This document shows, in pieces, positions 1-7,589 of a stretch of 64,000 bases of DNA. Source of the DNA: a virus; the IMG/VR virus record IMGVR_UViG_3300047509_000270, positions 1 to 64,000 of that record. One strand, given 5' to 3'. Numbering within the stretch: the stretch's first letter is position 1; each line of letters opens with the position of its first letter. The position numbers and the translations under genes are program-made. The notes below the pieces were generated by a model that was not told the DNA's origin, ran no database searches, and saw only the letters and a program-made list of their open reading frames with translations.

Positions 1-661
1 ATAGGCGCATCCCCGGAAAGCTAGGCTCGTCGGAGTGTCCGATGTACAGGTCGATCGACGTCCGGTCGAGCTCCGCCTTGCGGTTCAGACCAAACGAGTG
101 GATCCAGGCGAGGCCGGGGAAAGCCTTCCGGAGCTTCTTCAGGATCCAGACACGACGGCCCAGGTAGTTCCCGCGGAACGCGATCTCGGCTGTCTTCTTC
201 ACCGTTCTGTCTGGGCGACCGAGGATCTCCGGCTCGTAGCCGATCGGCGCGTATGCGGTCTGCCTGTACTTTCCAGACCAGAAGTCCGCCACGGTCTTCG
301 TCCCGCCGAGCAGCAGATCCGGGACGTCCGAGACGGACGAGAACCGCTCGATGATGTCGTGCTGGACCGGATTCAGACCGGCCGCATCGCCGACGGACTC
401 CGTGTACCTGAGAACGACTGCAGCACGTCGGTCCTTCGGGATCGTGACGACCGGAAGGAAGCCCCAGAAGATCACGATGAGGGTCGGATCCTGCCAGCTG
501 TCCCGCGTCGGGAACCAGCATCTGACGTCCTCGACGGTCATCCATGGCATCCGGCGCGCAGCGGACCGGTAGCAGTCACGGATCTCGCCGAGGAACTGAT
601 CGTCCGGGAAGACGTGGACGTAGTGCCGTCCGGCCGTCGGATGGAGGCTGCACTCAACCAT
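1..661 (-). CDS. Partial glycosyltransferase-like protein (CgeB/GT-B type), N-terminal part
   Basis: The frame opens with ATG at 659-661 and runs off the left window edge, so only the first 220 residues are seen. The segment AFRGNYLGRRVWILKKL followed by SIDLYIGHSDEP resembles the hinge and second Rossmann domain of CgeB-like GT-B glycosyltransferases, which transfer sugars from nucleotide-sugar donors. It lies with the glycosyltransferase genes at 5.4-10.7 kb, which supports the guess. Reading frames on the opposite strand and in shifted frames over this stretch are Arg-rich shadows. The family assignment rests on pattern memory and the C-terminal half is missing. Confidence 0.55.
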   Translation of the reverse strand, partial: MVECSLHPTAGRHYVHVFPDDQFLGEIRDCYRSAARRMPWMTVEDVRCWFPTRDSWQDPTLIVIFWGFLPVVTIPKDRRAAVVLRYTESVGDAAGLNPVQHDIIERFSSVSDVPDLLLGGTKTVADFWSGKYRQTAYAPIGYEPEILGRPDRTVKKTAEIAFRGNYLGRRVWILKKLRKAFPGLAWIHSFGLNRKAELDRTSIDLYIGHSDEPSFPGMRL

Positions 662-717
662 TATTCTATGCCTTCTTCTCTATTAGCTTACACGTATCAC
701 ACGGACATTCACACGGA

Positions 718-921
718 TCAACGGTCGGATAGCCGCAGGCTTTCCGTTGGCAATGACGCTTTTCTCGGTTCGCTGGAAATGTTCTCATCGACCGTGAACT
801 CGCAGACGTCGTAGTCCCTCGGGCGATGCATCGTCTGGATAAAGGCTTTGGCCTTCTCTTCGGTCGAGAACGCCATGCATGGCTGGCCGTCGAAATTTAC
901 AACTACGAATACGTTCGTCAT
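718..921 (-). CDS. Small hypothetical protein, 67 aa
   Basis: Begins MTNVFVVVNFDGQPCMAFST and contains a short helical stretch (TEEKAKAFIQTMH). The layout looks like the small beta-alpha proteins phages often encode, but I do not recognise a family. Its start ATG overlaps the stop of the upstream gene (TCAT at 918-921, ATGA on the coding strand), so the two are translationally coupled. Confidence 0.6.
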   Translation of the reverse strand: MTNVFVVVNFDGQPCMAFSTEEKAKAFIQTMHRPRDYDVCEFTVDENISSEPRKASLPTESLRLSDR

Positions 922-1217
922 GAAAGGCGTCTCCGATTCTCGTTGGTGACGACGTGCGAGAAGACAGCGGCTTGGATCGTCTCCTCGGTCTGCCGCTCAC
1001 ACAGCTTGATAAAGTGCGACAAGTCGTAATCAACGTGCAGGAGGTAGGTATCCTGCTTCTTTCCGCTGGCGTCGAAAGAATCGCGGACGACGCCCAGCTT
1101 TCCATCCTGAATCATCCACTCGTCGTCCTCCATCTTCACGGGATGTCCGTCGAGCAGAATGTTCAGGAGGATTAGGGCCGGGTGACGCCTTTTGATTTCA
1201 ACTTTCTTCGTCGTCAT
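918..1217 (-). CDS. Hypothetical protein, 99 aa
   Basis: I take ATG at 1215-1217 (MTTKKVEIKRRHP) rather than a TTG three codons earlier, because ATG is the standard start. The protein is mixed alpha/beta with no recognised domain: an Ile/Leu-rich helix, then VKMEDDEWMIQDGKLGVV and a Cys near the end of a helix. It overlaps the downstream 67 aa gene by four bases and closely follows the small zinc-finger gene 1223..1360, forming a leftward operon. Confidence 0.6.
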   Translation of the reverse strand: MTTKKVEIKRRHPALILLNILLDGHPVKMEDDEWMIQDGKLGVVRDSFDASGKKQDTYLLHVDYDLSHFIKLCERQTEETIQAAVFSHVVTNENRRRLS

Positions 1218-1222
1218 ATAGC

Positions 1223-1360
1223 TCAATCACGAAAGAGACATTTCTGACACGTCGCGGCCCGCTGTGAAAGCGTGTACGACTTCGGGCTTTGCAGGCCGCA
1301 TCGCGTCGACTTGAAAATTGAGATCCACCAGTGGATTATTGTCTTTTTCTTCTTCGCCAT
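1223..1360 (-). CDS. Small basic Cys-pair protein, 45 aa
   Basis: Short gene found by direct translation: MAKKKKTIIHWWISIFKST, then CG, then ATCQKCLFRD. The C-x2-C pair (Cys38, Cys41) with the earlier Cys21 could bind zinc. The ATG is preceded by GAGGAACGCT, an acceptable ribosome binding site. It sits in the leftward operon between 1378..1641 and 918..1217. Function unknown; many tiny Cys-pair proteins occur in this window. Confidence 0.55.
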   Translation of the reverse strand: MAKKKKTIIHWWISIFKSTRCGLQSPKSYTLSQRAATCQKCLFRD

Positions 1361-1377
1361 AGCGTTCCTCGGTACTC

Positions 1378-1641
1378 TCAGTTCTTTTCGTTCTCGACCC
1401 GCTTCAGCTTCCCCTGAAGCTCGAGGCCGAACCTCGTCTTGAGGAGTGCCTGGGCCTGCTCCATTCCCTCCGTCGTGCAGTTGAAGCTGTACTCCCCCTG
1501 CGCGTTCTTGGAGAGCTTGAGCCAGCCCTTGCCGACCGCCGCCAGCATCCCGTGAACCATGTCGGGCGGGTTCTGCTCGTCGGTCGCCAAGTCGTACCAG
1601 TACTTCAGGGCTTCCTCTGCCGTGATTTCCTTGTCTTTCAT
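1378..1641 (-). CDS. Hypothetical protein, 87 aa
   Basis: The start MKDKEITAEEALKYW is chosen because AGGAGAAGAGGA lies directly upstream; a longer frame would add MLRRRG. The protein is helical with the segment EEALKYWYDLATDEQNPPDMV, followed by a region (QGEYSFNCTTEGMEQAQALLK) that looks like a small winged or beta-hairpin fold. No family recognised. Member of the leftward small-gene operon. Confidence 0.6.
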   Translation of the reverse strand: MKDKEITAEEALKYWYDLATDEQNPPDMVHGMLAAVGKGWLKLSKNAQGEYSFNCTTEGMEQAQALLKTRFGLELQGKLKRVENEKN

Positions 1642-1669
1642 TCCTCTTCTCCTAAGCAATCAACCGCCT

Positions 1670-2059
1670 TCAGACTTTGACCACCGACGGGACGATCCTG
1701 TAGACCCTGGCGAACTCGTTTCTGAGCGCGGCCATCCAGCCCGCATCGTTCACCCAGCGACTCGCCGCGACCTTGCCGGACGGCTTCCGCCCGAAGAACT
1801 TGGAGGCGAGGTAGTCCTCTTCCTCGGCCTTGAGGAAGAAGTCCAGGCCCATCCCCGACGCGACGGCGGTTCCGTGGCTGGCCTCCCCGAATCGCTGATC
1901 CCCGCCGATGATGACGCCGAGCGGCGTGAACAGGATGTAGCACCAGTGGAATCGCTTCGGCGGCGTCAGCTTGTAGCCGATGATCTCCGAGCCGCAATCG
2001 AGCCGCTCCATCTCGGAGCCCTCGAACGCTGCCCGCTGGTCCCCTCGGATGTAGCTCAT
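1670..2059 (-). CDS. Hypothetical protein, 129 aa
   Basis: The start MSYIRGDQRAAFEGSEME is preferred: GGAGG stands about ten bases upstream, and the residues before it translate through the AT-rich HNH region. The protein has a beta-rich middle (FHWCYILFTPLGVIIGGDQRFG) and a Lys/Ala-rich C-terminus. No family recognised. The HNH gene 2079..2513 lies immediately upstream, so this gene may be expressed from a message that the endonuclease gene invaded. Confidence 0.6.
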   Translation of the reverse strand: MSYIRGDQRAAFEGSEMERLDCGSEIIGYKLTPPKRFHWCYILFTPLGVIIGGDQRFGEASHGTAVASGMGLDFFLKAEEEDYLASKFFGRKPSGKVAASRWVNDAGWMAALRNEFARVYRIVPSVVKV

Positions 2060-2078
2060 AATTCCATGCCTCCGTTTG

Positions 2079-2513
2079 CTAAGTTCCATACTCACACTCT
2101 TCCCTATGAGGCCGCGGCATGGGGAACCGACCGCGACCTCGAGGAGAGAGTGGTTTCTTGTGGACCTCTTTGTGACATTTTCTGCACATCCAAGAAACAT
2201 CTAAAGCTTTAGAGTAACCCTTATGGTGATGGGCTTCTAATTTTCTAGGTTTTACTTTTGTTTTACAAACCGAACAGTTACTTGGTTTACTGATACGGTT
2301 ATGTCTAACTGCATCTCTTAAAGCAGCCCTTGCATCAATTTTCTTTTTCACTATAGGGTCACGCTTTGCCTGAAGAGACATCCAGTTATGCCTCAGGTTG
2401 TTGTGGCATTTTTTACACCTGTAATCCAACCGACGACTTCCGTTCCTTCCTGGTTTTGTATAGAACTTAGAAGTCGATTTTCTTTTAAGACAAACGCCAC
2501 ACCTTTTAGTCAT
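2079..2513 (-). CDS. HNH endonuclease (homing type), 144 aa
   Basis: HNH-family nucleases cut DNA with a His-metal-finger fold and often spread as homing enzymes. Visible here: two N-terminal C-x2-C pairs (RCGVCLKRK, YRCKKCHNN), a basic middle, then SNCSVCKTKVKPRKLEAHHHKGY and VSWMCRKCHKEVH, the HNH core with two zinc knuckles and the His pair. The gene is clearly AT-richer than its neighbours, a sign of independent transfer. It is inserted between two leftward genes with little spacing. Confidence 0.85.
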   Translation of the reverse strand: MTKRCGVCLKRKSTSKFYTKPGRNGSRRLDYRCKKCHNNLRHNWMSLQAKRDPIVKKKIDARAALRDAVRHNRISKPSNCSVCKTKVKPRKLEAHHHKGYSKALDVSWMCRKCHKEVHKKPLSPRGRGRFPMPRPHREECEYGT

Positions 2514-2543
2514 TTATATTTATTACTTCTATGCAACCTAGGC

Positions 2544-3086
2544 TCAAGATTCGCTCCTCATCGTCTCTTCGTTCAGCTTCTTGACGCTGATCTCTCCGCG
2601 CGCGAGCTGGCCGAGAAGATCTCCGCCATGCCGTACGCCGTCGTCACGCTGACTCCTCAAAGCCGCCCGCACTGCCAAATCCAGACGATCGATCACCTTC
2701 CCGGTCGCGGCTGGACCCTTGTAGACCAGCGCCTTCTCGTAGAACGTGGTGTAGTAGGTTCGCCCACGGGTCTCCGAAGGAATAGGAGTGACGTCTTTAG
2801 CGTAGGCGTCCCGATGTAACCACGACGGGCTCAGGACTCGTTGGGTCAATGCCTGGAATGCCTCGACGAGTTCCTTCCTGATTTCGTCGTCGCGGACGAA
2901 GAAGTGGGGCCAGTCTGGGACTAACCGGAACAGAGCCTCTTTTTTACTCTCCTCTTTGTGGTCCGCATCCATCTTAATGGCCCTGCTGAGCGAGAGAAAT
3001 TTCGCACATTCGTCGCAAAGACGGTCGGCATAGCGCCAACCCTTCTTTCCACAACCGTGACAGGGCTTATAAGTTCCGCCGCTCAT
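2544..3086 (-). CDS. Hypothetical protein with N-terminal zinc knuckle, 180 aa
   Basis: The N-terminus holds CHGCGKKGWRYADRLCDECAK, a CxxC-x13-CxxC zinc-ribbon-like knuckle (Cys9, Cys12, Cys24, Cys27). The rest is helical and charged and includes DWPHFFVRDDEIRKELVEAF. No known family. Just upstream of the ATG lies the palindrome CGTGTACACG followed by GGAGAC, the same RBS-linked motif seen at 22587 and 55015. Flanked on both sides by HNH genes. Confidence 0.65.
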   Translation of the reverse strand: MSGGTYKPCHGCGKKGWRYADRLCDECAKFLSLSRAIKMDADHKEESKKEALFRLVPDWPHFFVRDDEIRKELVEAFQALTQRVLSPSWLHRDAYAKDVTPIPSETRGRTYYTTFYEKALVYKGPAATGKVIDRLDLAVRAALRSQRDDGVRHGGDLLGQLARGEISVKKLNEETMRSES

Positions 3087-3094
3087 AAAGTCTC

Positions 3095-3104
3095 CGTGTA
3101 CACG
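3095..3104. promoter_or_regulatory. CGTGTACACG palindrome before a start codon
   Basis: Perfect 10-bp palindrome located nine bases upstream of the ATG of 2544..3086, continuing into GGAGAC (the ribosome binding site). Other exact copies lie at 22587, 48421 and 55015 near gene starts, and one lies inside a coding region (44593). Possible operator or RNA-level element. Confidence 0.4.
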
Positions 3105-3105
3105 C

Positions 3106-3600
3106 CTACTTCAGAAGTGGAAGTCTTCTGCGGCCACATTCGTACTCGTAAAGCACGTTGCAGTTCGCGCACCTGACGTCAAACCCATCTGCTTTCCCAG
3201 ATGCAATCTCAGCGAGATCTCTAACTTTCAAACTCCATTTCTTTTTACCGATGTGATTTATCTCAAGAACTCTAAGGTCGTTATTCCCACATCGAACACA
3301 CCGACCACCTAAAAGAAGGATGACCTTAAAGCGAGCTAATGTTGCTGGCGTCACACCGGACTTCTGCCACTGGACCATAAGCCCGTGTTTAGTCTTATGT
3401 TTTCCGTGGGCACCTCCACCTGGAGATCTAAGTTCAACTCCATTTCGGCGCAGTAACATCAGAATCGTAACTCTGGTGGTTCCGTCGATTTCTGAGATTT
3501 CTCTACACGAAAGACCACTGCGATATTTATCGCAAACCTCTTCGTGAGTCATTGAGCCGATAGATCTAGCTCTACCGTTTTTATAGATCCTTCTTTTCAT
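3106..3600 (-). CDS. HNH endonuclease with HTH segment, 164 aa
   Basis: The start MKRRIYKNGRARS is favoured by GAGGAAGAGG directly upstream. The N-terminal part (CREISEIDGTTRVTILMLLR) reads like a resolvase-type helix-turn-helix for site recognition. The C-terminal part is an HNH core: CVRCGNNDLRVLEINHIGKKK, then VRCANCNVLYEYECG, with paired zinc cysteines and the catalytic Asn-His. AT-rich relative to its neighbours, so probably a mobile homing endonuclease. It overlaps the end of the upstream gene 3581..3859 by 20 bases. Confidence 0.85.
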   Translation of the reverse strand: MKRRIYKNGRARSIGSMTHEEVCDKYRSGLSCREISEIDGTTRVTILMLLRRNGVELRSPGGGAHGKHKTKHGLMVQWQKSGVTPATLARFKVILLLGGRCVRCGNNDLRVLEINHIGKKKWSLKVRDLAEIASGKADGFDVRCANCNVLYEYECGRRRLPLLK

Positions 3601-3859
3601 CCTCTTCCTCGATGCCATTCGCCTTCATGAGCGCGTTCTCGACGGCCGGGATGACCGACGCGGCGACCTCGCGCAGGATCCGTTCGTGCATGATGCTGAC
3701 GGACTGGTCGGCGGCGTTGTTCAGGCCCTTCGCGATCCCGGACGTCGCGGCCCGGATCGTCGTCGCCAGGAGCGACTCGAGGTCCCGCTCGAAGGACTCG
3801 ACAGGCTTGCCGGACGTCGCCAGCTTCGCCCAGCGTTCCAGGAACTCGACCTTCTTCAT
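3581..3859 (-). CDS. Hypothetical helical protein, 92 aa
   Basis: Begins MKKVEFLERWAKLATSGKP and is predicted mostly helical, with a conserved-looking amphipathic centre (SLLATTIRAATSGIAKGLNNA) and an acidic/Lys tail EEEDEKKDL. No family recognised. A strong hairpin (3903-3946) separates it from the upstream coiled-coil gene, so it may have its own promoter: ATTATACAA lies about 20 bases before the ATG. Confidence 0.55.
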   Translation of the reverse strand: MKKVEFLERWAKLATSGKPVESFERDLESLLATTIRAATSGIAKGLNNAADQSVSIMHERILREVAASVIPAVENALMKANGIEEEDEKKDL

Positions 3860-3902
3860 GCCTCACCCGTTGTATAATTCGATCGACAACCAGCCCCTAC
3901 AC

Positions 3903-3946
3903 GGGGCGGGCCGGGCGCCGGGACGTTCCCGACGACGGCCCGCCCC
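3903..3946. terminator. Long GC-rich hairpin between leftward genes
   Basis: Arms GGGGCGGGCC (3903-3912) and GGCCCGCCCC (3937-3946) pair perfectly, and an inner stem CGGGA/TCCCG closes on a CGT loop. It lies in the gap between 3950..4594 and 3581..3859. There is no U-run, so it could end transcription, protect 3' ends or be bidirectional. Confidence 0.5.
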
Positions 3947-3949
3947 ACG

Positions 3950-4594
3950 CTACCCGGTCGCGTTTCCCTTCGACTTCCGGTGCAGCTCGAGCGCCGTCCG
4001 GAAGGACTTCGCTTCGGTCTCGTTGCGGTTCAGCGACAGAGACTTCAGGACGACCGCCTCGGCGAGTCTCAGGAGATTCTCGTACGGCTTGGTCGCGACT
4101 CGCGCCTCTTCTTTGGCGGCCTTCGCCTTGGCAATCTCGATCGCGGTCAGGCGTTCAGATTCGCGGACGGCGTCCATCGACGCGGACGCGCGGCGCTCGG
4201 ACTCGTCGCGGGCGGTCTGCATCGTCTCGATCGTCGCCTGCAGGATCCTGACCTTCTGCTCGGCCTCAGAGGCGCGCCGGAGCGCAAGCGCCTCGGATTC
4301 CCGCATCGTCGTGACCGCGCGCTCGACCTCGACGAGGCGCCGGTCCTTCGTGCCGACTTCCTTCCGGAGCCCGTCGACCTGGACGGCCAGCTCGGCGTCG
4401 GTCCGGACCATCTTCAGGCGGACGTTCTCGGCCTCGAGCTTGATGATCTGGGCGTTCTTCTGGGAGACGAGCGCGCCGAGATCCTTGTTCTCCTTATTCA
4501 GCATGATCGCGATTTCGTTCGCGTTCCTGATACGGACGTCGCGCAGGATGACCTCACGTTGAAGGCTCTCTACCGTCTCGGCTCCAGGGATCAT
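3950..4594 (-). CDS. Long coiled-coil protein, 214 aa
   Basis: The start MIPGAETVESLQREVILRD is chosen because GGAGGAGAGA immediately precedes that ATG. Almost the whole protein is heptad-like and charged (for example KNAQIIKLEAENVRLKMV), with no glycine breaks, so a long parallel coiled coil is expected. The C-terminal 40 residues are basic. Such proteins in viruses serve as structural rods, scaffolds or partition factors; none of these can be chosen from sequence. Confidence 0.65.
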   Translation of the reverse strand: MIPGAETVESLQREVILRDVRIRNANEIAIMLNKENKDLGALVSQKNAQIIKLEAENVRLKMVRTDAELAVQVDGLRKEVGTKDRRLVEVERAVTTMRESEALALRRASEAEQKVRILQATIETMQTARDESERRASASMDAVRESERLTAIEIAKAKAAKEEARVATKPYENLLRLAEAVVLKSLSLNRNETEAKSFRTALELHRKSKGNATG

Positions 4595-4694
4595 TCTCTC
4601 CTCCATCAGCGAAATTTACAGGGGCCCGGGCTCGGAACCCGACGCCCCACACAAACGCCCCGACCCGAGATACCTCGGCCGACGGCGTAACCGT

Positions 4695-4835
4695 TCATTG
4701 AGCGATCAACCTGAAGACTTTCATGGAAACCGCGAGTGCGACGGACAGCAGAACGAGCAGTACGAGCACGATCCCGAAGCAGCCGCCGCAGTACGCGATG
4801 CAGCCTGCGACGAGTTTCTTTTCTTCCGAGTCCAT
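4695..4835 (-). CDS. Small single-span membrane protein, 46 aa
   Basis: Found by translating the gap: MDSEEKKLVAGCIAYCGGCF, then GIVLVLLVLLSVALAVSM, then KVFRLIAQ. An acidic N-terminus, a Cys-rich juxtamembrane patch (Cys12, Cys16, Cys19) and one strong transmembrane helix are visible. It sits between the nucleotidyltransferase-like gene and the coiled-coil gene, both leftward. Could be a virion membrane protein or a holin-like peptide; function unknown. Confidence 0.55.
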   Translation of the reverse strand: MDSEEKKLVAGCIAYCGGCFGIVLVLLVLLSVALAVSMKVFRLIAQ

Positions 4836-4858
4836 CTGCACTCATTCCTAGTTCTATA

Positions 4859-5398
4859 TTAAGAGTTCATCTCGTCGTCCGCACGATTGCAGAGCTGGAC
4901 GAACTTCGCGACGAGATCAGGAGCGTGTTCCTGAAGATACTCTGTTACACGATCCTCGTCGATCGTCGAGTTCTTCCAGAGTTCGACGAGGTCAGCCTCG
5001 TCCTTCTTCCGAGGCGATCGTAGCTTCATGACGACGAGCGCCTCGATCGGGGCGATCGGGATCCCGTCGCTGACTGGGGCGTCGTCCAGGAGGTCGAACA
5101 GATACTCGTCTCCGTCCGTCGGAACCATGTTGTCGATCCCGACTTTCCCGATCCGAAGCGGCATGTCGTCGACGAAGAAAACGAGTCCGGCCGGGCTCTT
5201 CATGAAGCCTTCCGGGCCAACAATGAAGTCAACATCCTTCGTCGCACGCGGCCAGCCATACGCACCGACCGCAAGACCGCCGATCAGCATGTGCCGGACG
5301 CCGATCGACTTCAGGTGCTCTGAGGCCTTATGCATAGCGTCGATGACCGGCTGCGCGACGACGTCATCGAGCTGTCTCAGATTCGGTTTGTCGGACAT
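4859..5398 (-). CDS. Nucleotidyltransferase-fold protein (AbiEii/MNT-like), 179 aa
   Basis: The start MSDKPNLRQLDDVV has AGGA upstream. Residues 35-60 read MLIGGLAVGAYGWPRATKDVDFIV, the GG-x9-x-DxD signature of polymerase-beta-type nucleotidyltransferases (Gly-Gly, then Asp-Val-Asp). Later PIEALVVMKLRSPRKKDEADLVEL matches the region seen in AbiEii/DUF1814-like antitoxin-toxin NTases, where a Lys follows Met and Asp sits in a helix. These enzymes transfer NMPs to RNA, protein or sugars. Next to the glycosyltransferases it may modify a sugar or act in defence; substrate unknown. Confidence 0.75.
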   Translation of the reverse strand: MSDKPNLRQLDDVVAQPVIDAMHKASEHLKSIGVRHMLIGGLAVGAYGWPRATKDVDFIVGPEGFMKSPAGLVFFVDDMPLRIGKVGIDNMVPTDGDEYLFDLLDDAPVSDGIPIAPIEALVVMKLRSPRKKDEADLVELWKNSTIDEDRVTEYLQEHAPDLVAKFVQLCNRADDEMNS

Positions 5399-5432
5399 CG
5401 GAGAGTTCCTAAATGTTTCGAGCTGTCTCATA

Positions 5433-6605
5433 TCAGTACAGGCGTGCGATGATCTTGTCGACCCAGACGACGTCGGCGTCTTTGTTCGGATACAGGTCGA
5501 CCGTACTTCTGAGAAAGTCGTAGTCGCCCTGGTAGTGATTCCCCCAGACACCGATCCGGCCGCGGACATTCGGAACGACGATGCCCTGGGTTCCGACGTT
5601 CCCGTTGCGGACTTCCTTGTCCTTCCAGACAACGCCCCAGGGGTGACGGGCGACCTTCGATTCCTCCTTGAAGACCAGGACGCGGCCTGGATTCTGGTTG
5701 GCTGCGGCCCGGATCGCCGAGACGCCGCCGTTGACGTACTCGTCGTCGTCGTCCAGGAAGGCGAGGTGCGTGCCCGTCGCCAGCGGCATCGCGAAGTTCC
5801 GCTGGGCGATCCCATTGACACGGGTCGGACCGTGCTCGGCGTACGAGAATGGGATAGCGTGGAAACAGTCTAGTATCTGTCGTGCGGCCGGTTGCGGCCC
5901 GTCGCCGACAACGATGATCTCGTCGAGAATGAGCCCTCCGTTATTGGCGACGCTGTTGAGCGCCCTCTCCAGGCTCGGACGCCCGCAGGTCGGGATGATG
6001 ATCGAGATCTGCGCCTGCTTCCTGCAGATCGCAAGTGTGTCGTGCGGATCACGTCCAGACGGACGCCGCAGCATCAGGAGTTTTCCTGATTCGAGAAGAC
6101 GGTCGACGACAATGCGGACTCCGGGATAGTCCGGATTCGAGTAGTCGTGGAACGCGACGATGCCGCCCGCTGAGACGAATTTCCCGAAGCGGGCGTAGTC
6201 TAGAAAAACACTCGCCTCGTCGTGCAGACCGTCGATGAACAGGACTGAGATCGGAGCTGCCCAGTCGATATCTTGAGACGATTTGCGAATCGCGGTCACC
6301 ATATCGTCGACGCCAGACTCCTTCATGTTCCGATTGAAGGCGTCCCAGGATGGCTCCGTCCGGAGGCCGGTCAGAGATCCCTCATGCGGGTCGATCGCGA
6401 TGACCTTCTGCGTCGGATGCGAGTCGATGACCGCCTGAGCGAGCACGACGGTCGACCGGCCGTGGTAGCTTCCGATCTCGACGACGGCGTCGTCCGGCAA
6501 CTTACCGATCGCGTCTACCGCGGCGCGGTAGAGAACGCTGGCCTCAGCGACCGAGAACCAGCCTTCGATGCCGGTCATCTGGACACAGGCGATGTCTTCG
6601 GTCAT
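5433..6605 (-). CDS. Fusion: SAM methyltransferase + GT2 glycosyltransferase, 390 aa
   Basis: Two enzymes in one chain. Residues about 35-195 form a class I methyltransferase of the Methyltransf_24 type: VVEIGSYHGRS (motif I, Glu43), VIAIDPH (acidic end of strand 2), VLFIDGLHDEAS and AFHDYSNP (the metal-ligand-like Asp/His of that family). From residue 199, ISIIIPTCGRPSLERAL opens a GT-A family 2 domain, with the donor/metal motif FLDDDDEY at about 284-290. The start overlaps the stop of 6602..7402. It probably builds a methylated sugar on a virion protein, DNA or host surface glycan. Confidence 0.85.
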   Translation of the reverse strand: MTEDIACVQMTGIEGWFSVAEASVLYRAAVDAIGKLPDDAVVEIGSYHGRSTVVLAQAVIDSHPTQKVIAIDPHEGSLTGLRTEPSWDAFNRNMKESGVDDMVTAIRKSSQDIDWAAPISVLFIDGLHDEASVFLDYARFGKFVSAGGIVAFHDYSNPDYPGVRIVVDRLLESGKLLMLRRPSGRDPHDTLAICRKQAQISIIIPTCGRPSLERALNSVANNGGLILDEIIVVGDGPQPAARQILDCFHAIPFSYAEHGPTRVNGIAQRNFAMPLATGTHLAFLDDDDEYVNGGVSAIRAAANQNPGRVLVFKEESKVARHPWGVVWKDKEVRNGNVGTQGIVVPNVRGRIGVWGNHYQGDYDFLRSTVDLYPNKDADVVWVDKIIARLY

Positions 6606-7402
6606 TTTCCAGATCCAGTCGCAACCGTGACAGTCATCTTCGAGACGCGGATCCCGCAGGTCAGCGCGCTCACGGCGAACGCATCCCGTGCCTGGGGGCC
6701 GCAGAGCGGGACGATCTTCGTCCAGTCCGTCCGGAACGTCGTCACGTCCTTCCCGTCGAGCTGGACGACGAGGCCGGTCTTCCGGACCATGAAGACGATC
6801 GTCCGAGGCTTCTTGATCGAAAGTTGTTTTCCCTGAACCGGAACGGACGCCTTCAGGTGACCGTCGGGGCCTCCAGGAGTCAGGACGGCCGAGTACTTAC
6901 CCTTGTCGACGTCGAAGAAGAACTGGCACTGGAAGCCGCCGGGGGTCGGGAAGGCGACCGCGATATTATCCTCGCCTTCGGTCCGCTCGACGACGAGCGT
7001 CAGGTTGTATTCGTCCGATGCCGGGACGTGCCGGATCTGACAGCAGGCGTTCTCGACGCCGGTCGGCGCCGTCAGATGGAGCGAGCCGTCAGGGAGGAGC
7101 TTCCAGGAGCCGATCAGGAAGTCCTTGTCCTCGATCTTCTTCAGGAGGTCGACGCTGTCGGTCTTCGACTTCTTGTCGAAGGATATCGACGCGCCGGTCA
7201 GCGCGGAGGCCGGTTCGGTCTTCGCGAACCCCTCGACGTCGGCGCGCTTGACGACGACACGAGTGCCTTCCGGGGTCGTGACCGTGTAGGTCGCCCCGGC
7301 ATCCTCCAGGGACCGGAACTCGATCTTCCGGCCATCCTTCAGGAGGACCTCGTCGGCAAGGCAGGGGAGCGCGAGCAGGAGCGCGACGATCATGGTTCTC
7401 AC
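6602..7402 (-). CDS. Secreted beta-rich protein with signal peptide, 266 aa
   Basis: A GTG start at 7400-7402 is preferred: GGAGG lies seven bases upstream and it yields MRTMIVALLLALPCLADEVLL, a typical signal peptide with cleavage near LA-DEV. The mature part starts EVLLKDGRKIEF, an SH3-like opening. A lectin/jelly-roll-like region follows (GSWKLLPDGSLHLTAP, IRHVPASDEYNLTLVVERTE), reminiscent of LamG/3-keto-disaccharide-hydrolase-type domains common in Planctomycete secreted proteins. Its GTG overlaps the stop of the zinc-ribbon gene upstream. Unusual cargo for a virus; may bind sugar made or exposed by the neighbouring GTs. Confidence 0.7.
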   Translation of the reverse strand: MRTMIVALLLALPCLADEVLLKDGRKIEFRSLEDAGATYTVTTPEGTRVVVKRADVEGFAKTEPASALTGASISFDKKSKTDSVDLLKKIEDKDFLIGSWKLLPDGSLHLTAPTGVENACCQIRHVPASDEYNLTLVVERTEGEDNIAVAFPTPGGFQCQFFFDVDKGKYSAVLTPGGPDGHLKASVPVQGKQLSIKKPRTIVFMVRKTGLVVQLDGKDVTTFRTDWTKIVPLCGPQARDAFAVSALTCGIRVSKMTVTVATGSGK

Positions 7403-7545
7403 CGGACACCTCCAGACTTGTTCTTCCGTGGGATATTCCAGTACGGCGTCTTGCACTTACCGCAGCGACGAGGATCCTTCTGGGCGGAATGGAACGACCT
7501 CTCGCACCGCAAGCACCGGAACTCGTTCAGGATGATCTTCGTCAT
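7399..7545 (-). CDS. Zinc-ribbon protein, 48 aa
   Basis: Found by translation: MTKIILNEFRCLRCERSF, then RRCGKCKTPYWNIPRKNKS. Two C-x2-C pairs (Cys10/Cys13 and Cys24/Cys27) followed by a W-x-x-P-R-K tail match a tiny zinc-ribbon family common in phages and bacteria. The ATG follows GTGGAG. It is the first gene after a promoter at 7553-7580 and its TGA overlaps the GTG of the secreted-protein gene. Confidence 0.7.
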   Translation of the reverse strand: MTKIILNEFRCLRCERSFHSAQKDPRRCGKCKTPYWNIPRKNKSGGVR

Positions 7546-7552
7546 GCTCCAC

Positions 7553-7580
7553 AGTGTACACCGCGGTGCATAAAAGTCAA
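7553..7580 (-). promoter_or_regulatory. Sigma70-like promoter, leftward
   Basis: On the minus strand TTGACT (7575-7580), a 16-base spacer, then TACACT (7553-7558), about eight bases before the ATG of the zinc-ribbon gene. GTGTACAC (7554-7561), a shortened form of the repeated CGTGTACACG palindrome, overlaps the -10. Confidence 0.5.
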
Positions 7581-7589
7581 TATGGGAAA

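Noticed and set aside
35-814. 259-codon rightward frame at the left edge
   Set aside because: Arg/Val/Asp-rich shadow of the leftward glycosyltransferase-like gene, which reads cleanly through the window edge.
4607-4694. T-arm-like CGGGTTCCGAGCCCG sequence on the minus strand
   Set aside because: No matching acceptor, D or anticodon stems; treated as a local GC-rich hairpin.
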